A DNA stretch of 64,000 nucleotides from Diprion similis (Eukaryota; Arthropoda; Insecta; Hymenoptera; Diprionidae): NCBI RefSeq assembly GCF_021155765.1, contig NC_060111.1, forward strand, positions 310,001 through 374,000, written 5' to 3'. Below, piece by piece: positions 55,172 to 64,000 of the stretch (its first letter is position 1; each line of letters opens with the position of its first letter). The notes beneath the pieces were generated by a model, which had not been told where the DNA came from, did not search any database, and was given only the letters and a program-made list of their open reading frames with translations. Both the position numbers and the translations under genes were made by a program.

Positions 55172-58100
55172 ATCGATAATTGCAGTATGCTTCAATGCAC
55201 TATCACCGTTTCTGCGAGCAGCTGAGGCCGCAGAAACTTTTCAACTAGTCAATCCGCGATCACTGACCAGTGATGAAAAGCCGACTCGTATTTATAACTG
55301 GCGAAGTTTTGTGTGTACGGTAGATAAGATCCAGTCGTAGGAGGGGTCTAGAGGTCAAATTGGATGTTGCTACCTCCAAATTTCAGGTGAGTGGTACCTC
55401 TATTTGACGGTTCGGATCTGTAATTCACACTTTAATATGCGCATATATTTTAGTAGATATTTATGGATTCAGGTAATCCTTGATTGAAATGTGACGGAAT
55501 ATGTCGATCATTCTTATCGAAATGTCCATTTTGTAAAGTATGATATTAGTGGTGGATCTGTGCAATAGATAAGAAAGTCGTAGACTTAAATACAAACGTA
55601 GGCAGAGATTGAAAGATTTGGAAAATCCCTTGTCGGGTTACCTTCGTCCGGATTTTTTATTAGCTTACAGATCTTGACGGCTTGTGGGTATTTTAATCTA
55701 CGAATTCTTAATTACCAAACAAACATTCACTCATGTGAAATAATAAACCGGCAAGCACGCGTAACGATAGAGTTTATTTATTGTCCTATCATTTTTAGAA
55801 TGCTTGTGCTCAAAAATAATTCTCACGTCAGATTAACCCGTAATGATTACACTTCAATACAATACAGTTTCATAATGATCACACTGGGTCAATTTGACCC
55901 GAGCCAACTTTGACCGCTCACTGAAGCAAGATGACGCGTTATATTGCCGTGAAAAAATTCAGAAACATGATTTGAGCATTGAAAAATATGCTCTCATTGA
56001 TTGAATTGTGTAATTTTGTTTTGTTTGTCTGAGAAAAATCACAAACATTTTTTTTCGTAAAAACACGGATCTTCATGCTAAAATTCGTAATTTTTTCAAT
56101 TTTTCATATTTCTTCGTAAAATTTTCAGACGGCACTCGTGAGGCATAGCAATTTTATACAAAAAAAACTTGTTTGTGTAGTATTTATTTTCAAGGTTTAA
56201 CTTGGTGATTCAATAACATAATTTAATGCAATCCTAAAGGTTTACCGACTCATTTTGCTACTGATTAATCCACCATCTTCATCTTCCTCGATGAGAGCCT
56301 CTCTTATGAAGTGTAGACAAAGATTATACGAAAGCTGAACAATCGATAAATCACAATCGGTGATGAAAACAAAAACGCTTTTACAAAATTACGTCGATAA
56401 CACGACATAATTTATTACGGGTTAAAAATCGATCATTTGTTCTTTCTGTGATTTTTCTATTCTTAGAGATCCGTTTCATTTTCTAAATTACGAACATCGT
56501 GAATCAGGAAGGACGTTCACTCTAAAGTCAACATACAAATGACCTTAATGAACTACGATCGACCAGATCGGCATAAATTATGAAAGACACATCGCCGAAG
56601 GTCCACGTTGATTGATTTGATCGATAGGATTTGGCGACCAGGGAAAGCCAGAACGATGTTGACTGTATTACAAGGTTACGTCTTGATGAACCGTGATCGT
56701 CAATTTGTCTTAGACACTTTGCCCCCTTTTGTTGACCGGAATCCAAAACACTTTGCGTCCCCCGCTTCTAGTGCGACAATACGATTTCAAATTCAATGCA
56801 GTTTCATTATTTACAAAAAGTTAATGCAGGCTCAATTTATTTTATTTTGAGCAGCTCTTAGCGTAGAACGAACACGTTATTCAAGTATTCTGCAAGACCG
56901 TCCTCGTGATGAAAACAAATTTGAGATTAGACATTTTTTATTGTATAAATGTTCACTGGTTTACTCTGTATAAAAGTATTTATGCCGTGAATATTACATA
57001 TTTATAGGGCATGTGTGTAGTTGGATACTGATTATATAAGGAAGCGGATGTTCGGTTGGTTGCCCAGTACTTTCAATGCCAAAATAGTCGAATTTCCACA
57101 CCTAGCCAAAAAATGAGAAGTAACGGGAAAGTAAATTTATCTTCCCTTGTGATTAAGTTCTTTATTGTAAAACCTGCGGGAAAAACTGAGACTATTTTCA
57201 GTACTAGCTGCTTGTAAAAGTGATCAGTCTGTTTTATAAACTCGACATTTGTAGACGATGCTCTTAAAAACTTTTTGACAGATGGGATTCCCGATGATTG
57301 TTGAGAGCGTTTCTATACCCAAGGATTGGGAGATGAAGACGAGGTTGAATTTCCATGATTAGGTTCTGAGATGTGATTCTAATGCGGTGACCTTGTAATT
57401 TCCGGAACGTTATCGACAGATCGTTTGAATAATGGAAAGCGTTAGTAAATTCGGAATGAAATAGGTATCTGTCAAGCGAGGTCGATACCTTAATCCATCG
57501 AAACCGGATTTCTGTTCTTGAAAATTGATACCTCAAGAAATTAATCTAGAACTTGAATATGACACGAAAGATCGAAGTCCACGTATCCTAAACACGAGAA
57601 AAGGTCTAACAGCCTCATTCCACACACAATTCTGAACAAAAAAACACTGCAACTCATTATCATTTGACGAAAAAATAAAGCAGTGGCACGGATTCTACGA
57701 AATCAGAATAGTAAAGTACCTATAGCAATTAAATATTTTCAAGGTTTTGTATTTCTCCGACTATCTCTCTACGTATTTTCATTTCCAGACACTGCTAGTC
57801 TGTACGATAGGTTGCCAGGGATTGTAGGCAACAAATAATCGATCGTCGTTTCTAATCGGAAGTTTCGTTAGTCAAAACACCGTCTTGTAAATCCCGCAAT
57901 AATATTTTTTCCCATACCCTTTCCTATTACCGTTCCTATCGTTCGTTATACGAAGGTTTGACAAGATTCTCTTTTTTCTCGATTTCTCAAGTATGCAATT
58001 CAAGAATAGCGCCTTGCCATGGGCAACCCAAATGTCAGGTTACCGCAGTTGGTAAGGTAGAGCTCGATTTTAAATTCGTTGTGCAGCGCCGCCAAGTGGG

Positions 58101-58654
58101 CGACCAATGAACCTAAACGAAAACTTGGATGCGGAGCGAACGGAAGTCGACCGTGGATGTCGAACGAAACGACAGGAGGGGGGAGGAGCGGACACAGAGC
58201 AAGCACTGATGGCTCTGTACGGCGTAGACTTCTGAGCCGTCGGGAGTAGTCGGGTTGGTCGTGGAGTCGTGTAACGGTCGTCGAGTCTGAGATAAGAAAA
58301 CTTTTACCGATAAGCGGATGAAAAAGGGTGAAGATAGAAAAGAGTAGACGGTGTGTCGGTGTCGATTTAAGATCGCGCGGTGGTGTACGGCGGATAGAAT
58401 TTTCGTATTTCCGAAAGAAAATTCATAAAAAACCGCGCGCGAGGTACTGCAAAAGTTTGTTTCTTGTTCGACAAAGTTTTCACCAAGAGAAATTCCAGCC
58501 ATGATTACAGTGCGAGATCTGATTTGAGGGGGGAACAAAGGCTGAGAGGAAGAGTGAAGAGAAGAAGGCAGACGAGCAAAGTGCGTCGAACGTTTAAAAT
58601 CCGGACTCAACTCGCTCGCAGGTATCTCGGCTCGCAGGCCATCAGCCAGACAGG
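55172..58654. other. Intergenic region between desaturase and kindlin starts
   Basis: The two genes start away from each other across about 3.5 kb, so both promoters lie here. The DNA is AT-rich up to about 58.0 kb, then turns GC- and purine-rich (58.1-58.65 kb), as expected for the kindlin promoter and 5' leader. No protein domain, RNA gene or transposon ends were recognised. Confidence 0.5.
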
Positions 58655-58793
58655 ATGTATTCCGACGGGCACGAGGTCGACGGCAGCTGGGTGCTGCGCG
58701 TCTTCGTAACCGATCTTCAGGTCGAGAGAAGCCTCCGGGTCAAGGGGGAACTCCACATCGGTGGCGTGATGCTTCGTCTCGTCGAAGACCTTG
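58655..58793 (+). CDS. Fit1: Kindlin (fermitin), first coding exon only
   Basis: Kindlins are FERM-domain adaptors that bind integrin beta tails and, with talin, activate integrins at muscle attachment and adhesion sites. Only the first 46 codons plus one base lie here, before a GTGAGT donor. The peptide starts [20 protein letters not shown] and runs through VERSLRV to [13 protein letters not shown]. It matches the kindlin F0 (ubiquitin-like) start, whose signature is a Trp-x-Leu-x-Val-x-Val-Thr-Asp stretch followed by HIGGVM. Later F0 motifs (a DWSDHALWW-like exon) were not found in the next 5 kb, so the first intron is long and the gene runs past the window end. Confidence 0.9.
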
Positions 58794-61700
58794 GTGAGTA
58801 GTTGATTGTCAATTAGCGACGAGTCGCATCTTCGTATTTATATCCATATTACACATATGTACTACGTGCGTATGCATCGAAAAGTGAAAATTGGCGTCAC
58901 GGCCGGATCACCGTAGGTATCTCACTGCGTGTTTACTCGATCCGCAGTCTTTTCGTCCGGCTGTAGCTTCTGTATATTAGCCGCGCTTCGTTCATTCCAA
59001 GTTATTCCAAGATTAACGCTGACGCATCGATATTTACACACGTCGTTGCGTATACATAAGGCGACGCGCGAGGCCGCCGTCTCGGTCTTTTTATTTCTTC
59101 TGCCTCTTACTTGGTCGGACAGCCGCGCTTGCTGGACGGCTGGACCCGCCGTTCGTACGTTGCGGGGCTCTTCGAACTTCTGCAAGGAAGGGAAGGAAAA
59201 GAAGAAAGAACAAGAAGGAGGCAAAGAAAACGAAGGAGGAGCTAGATGCCGTGGAGACCGTACAGGTAGCGCCTGGTTCTTGTCGTCCTCAGCCACCGCC
59301 GCCGATTTACTGTTGACCGACGTTAATCTTCGACCTTTAACCTCCCCCCCCTCCCCTTGCCGCTCTTTCTCGAATAAGAAGAAGAACAGTTTCACCCTCG
59401 CGAAACTCCGTTTAGAAATCGCGTCATGAGCCTACACGGCCTCAAAAATAGCTCACGGAGACGAGCTGACCCCCCGCGATTACGAGCTCCGTTACAGAAC
59501 CAGACCCGAATCGAATCGGCTCGTCTCGCCGTTCCGTTGGCGCGGCCAATTGCACACTTTCAATAAACCCATTCGCTGTAACTGACCGTCGGTTCCTCGT
59601 CCCAGTTTCCAAGCGTATACGTACGTACGTAGATTATAGGAGTGAAACACGAGCAAAACCCACATGCCGTAGTTTCGCGCTGCGTGACTCGTGACAGAGT
59701 TTAAAGCACGACCGCATCGGACGATGATATCAATCGGGATCACATCGCGCGTATTTTGTCGGCGGTAAGACAAGCAGCCACGCAAGCAAGCAGTCAGGCC
59801 GACCGAACCGAACGTCAGGCATCATCAAAGGTGTATTTTCGGCGTAGCATAGCGTCGAGTCGAGTCGAGTCGAGACGAGAAGGAGAAACGAAACGTTGGT
59901 TGTTTGTCTAGGCGGCCGCACGCCGCGCCGGCTCGCGTTATAAACGCACCACCTCCCCCACCTCTATATAGGCTTGTATGTATACCAATATACCTATATA
60001 CGCCCGGCGCACGCACATTATATCTGTGTGTATACTCTGCATACCGCTGCTCTGTGCAACGGCATCCCGCGTCACCGCCCTTTCACGTTTATTTTAAAGT
60101 TTAAACTAACACCTTGCGACACGACACGGAGATAATATTGGATAATAGACCCGTGCGCGCGCTAGGCTTCGTGGTTAAAACTTCATCACGTCTTGAAACA
60201 TCTTTTCTATACGAATTTTTGCCTGATATCGTACTAAGTATTCTACGGTATTCTAACGATATGCATGTATGTATAGCCTGTAGGCTGTATTTTTAATAAA
60301 ACAAACATTATGCGCTCTGTGAAGTCCTGTGCGATACCTACTTTAAATCGAATTTGATATATTCCGGCTTCAGGGGTTATGGGCCTTATATGCACGTGGG
60401 GTCGTCGAGAAGAAGAGCGGCAGGTAGAAATCCCAACGGGCAATATAATCTCTTCCTCCGATCTCGCATACAATGTACCCTACCGGATATATGTATACGT
60501 ATACACGTGTGATGCGCGTTCCCTCGACAGGTTACGTGTTATGTACACATTGTGTCGCGTATAACTGCAGGTGGAACTTTTAGACCAGCAACAACAACGA
60601 ATTTAATGCATAAGGGATCGCATTTTGTTTTTTTTTTAATCCACGATTTCGTCAAATCCCTCCGAACTTCTTCATATTTATGCCATTCGTGCCATGCATG
60701 TATAGAATATCGTATAGGCTGTAATACTTTCTTCAATCACCGTTGCACGTAACGAAGGATATGTGTCACGGTTGTGTTGTTGCAGCGCTTTCCGTTGTAC
60801 CGTTCTTCTCTCGAAACATACTCGCGCACAGCAGGCATCATGTATGTTACGTACACATGCATTACGTCCCGCCGGATGTAATTTCTTTATACATATAAAT
60901 AGCGTATTAAAGGCCAATGTAAATGCATGATTGTACGAATTATCGCAACCAAAGGGGCGGCGAGAGGGGAGAAACAGAGAATCGTCGTCCTGTGGCGATT
61001 GTGAGAATTAGGGACCCGTAACTGCATTGTATGGTAATAAGAGTTTGTCAAACCCGTAGTATAAACGACGTCCAAGTCCCGTAATAACGCAGGCGTTTAA
61101 AATGTTTGTATATGAGGAACGCGGAGAAGAATAAGGAAATTTATATATTATATTACATTATGTAACAAATCATCGACACTTATTCCTGTGGTGTTAAATA
61201 CAGGACTTTATTACCGACTTAACTCCTCTGTACCTGAGTAGTGTGATCTGTCAGTCTGAAAACTATAATATTATTTAAAGTTTATCATAATACAGAGAGA
61301 TGTAGTTCAAAGTGGAAACGAAACAGAGAAAAATAGGAAAACTGAAATATTAAATTGCTAATTTGGATTTGCGGGAGGAAAGTCGTACTTTTTTCCCCAC
61401 ACGTGAAGGAGAAAAGTAATCAGAGGGAATAATACGCTACTCTCGACTAGCTTTTCATGTCACGAATAAAATATACTATATTACGATATGATATGTGTAA
61501 ACATACTTACACACACGCATACACGTGTAGAAACGCATGTGGCGAAATAAAGAGGACCGCGAGTAACGGTATATAGTGCATCATGGGAAAATGGCCAGCG
61601 TCTGCTTCGCTCGAGATCCAGCACCACGCAACAATCATCTATCCGTGCGAGTGGTCGTCGGCATTTCCGTCTCCATTCTCGCCTTGCAATACTACGCGAT

Positions 61701-63282
61701 ACAAGTTTCCTGGTTTCCTTTCTTCTTCGGCACACATTTTATATACGAATGACAAATACAGAAGTGGCGAGAGCGGAAGAGACCCGGCGCTTATCGCTCC
61801 GCGATTCCGGTCAACGATCGTATAGCATTCATTGTTCGCTATTGCGTCTTATGTTCTCTTCCTATTATTCATGCCTAGCATATTATAATATATAACATAT
61901 GTTTAATTTAATTACATATATTCTGGCGCGCATTGTACGAGTACAGAAAAAGTAGAATAAGTAGGAAAGGGAAAGAAATATATTTAATTATAACGTGCGG
62001 GGCAATCGTTAGTGTTTCAATAAGACGAGGTTGAAGTTAGTAACGTTACCGTAACGAAACATTGCCGGTAATAATTACTATTTTCTTATTTTTACAATCG
62101 TATTGAAGGATCGAAGATTGCGAAATATGCATACGTTTTGTTTTATTACGGTTTACTCAATTTCAAACACTTTTTTTAAATCGCCAAGTAACAACGGTTT
62201 CTCTTCCTCAGTACGAATCGTTACACAATTACACATAATATGCAATAATATTTATATACATATACATGATACGGATTGACGGAATTTTATGCCCAAGGCG
62301 GAGGGAGGAAAGTTTGTTTTTTTAATTTTTCTTTACTGTAATGCCACAGCGTACGAGGTTCAAGTGGATCGCGTGTTACAGGGTTGGCTTAGTTAGCAGC
62401 GCCTCTACACATACGTCGAAACGAAAGTACACACGCATCACGTCTCTACTATACCGGAGTTGTTGAAAATTCTGAGAAACAATGCGGTAGGAATGCAGTC
62501 TTGTCGCAAAGATGCTGACAAGCTTTACTGTCCCCAGCCTTTGCTTCACTGCGCGCGTGACGATGTCGTCTAGTCCTATAACGTCTATCCGCACCATCGT
62601 GGAGCCAGTTCAATAATAATTAAAGATAGTCAAGTTCGTAACGTTAATGTAACGATTCGTTTTTAGGAGAAATCATTATTTCGCATAACCGTAGGATCGT
62701 CTTAAATTGACTGATATAGTATTCAAAATCAAAGTCTATATTTATATTATAGAAATTAAACAGCTCTAAGGTCGGTTATAAATTTTAAAAACTATGATTT
62801 TATTTTCAATATTTCGTTACATTCATCTTGCTAACTTAAATCTGATAATAATTAGTGATTGGCTGGACTCGCACAGTTTATCAATTCGTCATTCGTCACG
62901 CGATCTAATTAACGAATGACACAATAGCAGCTAGGTCACGCGGCGAGAGAGGAAATGACTATAAATCTCTTAATTGACGGATATATTTCTTTTTTTCTTA
63001 CATTCCATTCCATTAGTCCGAAATGTATAATTGAGTCGATTGTTTGGAACTCAATTTAATTTCAATTATTCAGTTTTAGTTGTTCAATAATAAATGTATA
63101 TCATATATTGTGTGTATATATATATTTGAGGAATGATATAGCGGAGTTTTTAAGTTCGCTCATTGCCTGTTTCGTTTTATAGGCAGCGGGGCACTGCCTT
63201 TTACGTATATCTCGCAATATAACATGTCCTATCTCGATTTAATTTGTCGCTATACATATTATATATATATATATATATAATA

Positions 63283-63313
<31 letters not shown>

Positions 63314-64000
63314 TTCGGGTCTGACCGAAGCTTGTGTGGGATTCAAACACCTATCAATGTGTATGTAATATATATATATGTCAGAAGATGTTTGCTCGGC
63401 ATGCTTACGACACTTTACGGTAGCCTCCTTTATCCTCACCTTATTCTTATTATTCTTATTCTTATTTCTTTATACCTACCCATACACGCGCGCATCTTAC
63501 CTGATTGTGAGATGTAACGTGTATCCAATACCGATTCGGTATTGCAGCGTTCGTTCGTCGTGGGCGTGCTGTTTCGTATATACACGCATTTTACGGTGCG
63601 CAGGGCGGACGTGCGTATTAATGCCTGCCTCTTTCCTCCGACTTGCCGGTCCGATTTTATGCGTGACGTAGGTGCAGCGAGCACGTCTTATACGAAGGTG
63701 GTATAAATTTGTAATAAGGTAGGTAGGTGAAACGGAACAGGGGGAGAGGTGATAGCCTATAAATCTTTCGGTTCTTGTCCCATTCAAATGAAAATGGTTT
63801 GTGTGTTTTTTTTTTTAAACAATGAAAAAAATTCTCGATTCTCCTTACTGTTTATAGATTTTATTTGTTTGTTCGTTAATTCAACGTTGGCGATTCTTTA
63901 TTAGAATATTGTTCTGGCGACAGTTCGTCGTGTTTTCTACTCTTTCTCCTTCGTCAGTTCCTTCTCTCCTTCCTTTCCTCTTTTTCGAGTCATGTAACAG
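58794..64000 (+). other. Kindlin first intron (partial) and microsatellite DNA
   Basis: No further kindlin exon could be recognised to the window end. The first part (58.9-60.1 kb) is CpG-rich with a (TCGAG)4 run at about 59855-59874; the rest is AT-rich with a TA/AC compound microsatellite at about 63258-63313. Open frames here lack domains. Alternative promoters or regulatory DNA are possible but not shown. Confidence 0.5.
63258..63313. repeat. Compound (TA)n-(AC)n microsatellite
   Basis: A TA run with one small break passes directly into an AC run, about 56 bp in all, inside the presumed kindlin first intron. Confidence 0.85.

Noticed and set aside
58929-59429. 166-codon plus-strand and 157-codon minus-strand frames in the kindlin intron
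   Set aside because: They overlap on opposite strands in CpG-rich low-complexity DNA, show no domain and are typical of stop-poor GC-rich sequence.
62376-62597. 73-codon minus-strand frame with a protein-like start and a GTAAAG donor-like site
   Set aside because: Only about 22 codons look coding, no partner exon or family could be found, and it lies in a presumed intron; support is too thin.

Overview
This window is animal nuclear DNA, almost certainly insect. It has short spliced exons with GT/AG introns, AT-rich intergenic DNA, microsatellites and small non-autonomous DNA transposons, and every recognisable protein is a conserved metazoan one. The ZAD-type zinc-finger gene points to insects, where that domain has expanded. 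Hymenoptera (possibly a sawfly-like lineage) is an inference from the general look of the proteins and from TTAGG-type promoter motifs. It is not proven. There is no prokaryotic or viral gene set.

Layout: (1) 1-5.9 kb, minus strand: seven C-terminal coding exons of FBXO11, the substrate receptor of an SCF ubiquitin ligase; its N-terminal exon was not found. (2) 7.8-9.7 kb, plus: RCE1, the CAAX prenyl protease, six exons. (3) 12.3-17.7 kb, minus: a KCTD3/SHKBP1-type BTB plus WD-repeat protein, ten exons. (4) 18.3-22.4 kb, plus, head-to-head with (3): a ZAD protein with about 20 C2H2 fingers and a ubiquitin-like N-terminus. (5) 24.3-29.1 kb, plus: enolase-phosphatase E1 of methionine salvage, with a roughly 510-residue acidic tail. 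(6) 33.2-38.9 kb, minus: NADPH-cytochrome P450 reductase, ten coding exons. (7) 39-49 kb: a gene-poor stretch with a TA-flanked MITE, a complete 584-bp hAT MITE with an 8-bp target duplication, long TA microsatellites and a possible small two-exon gene. (8) 49.2-51.0 kb, minus: two intronless genes, CDPF1 and IBA57 (mitochondrial Fe-S assembly). (9) 53.1-55.2 kb, minus: an acyl-CoA desaturase, five exons. (10) 58.7 kb to the end, plus: the first coding exon of kindlin (fermitin), followed by more than 5 kb of its first intron.

The genes do not form a pathway; they are housekeeping neighbours. Exon boundaries were worked out by hand from splice sites, reading phase and family knowledge, and every reported junction keeps phase. 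The most novel items are the two MITEs, the possible small membrane-protein gene at 44.2-44.8 kb, the acidic tail on enolase-phosphatase, and the ubiquitin-like region fused to a ZAD zinc-finger protein. I saw no wholly new multi-gene system.
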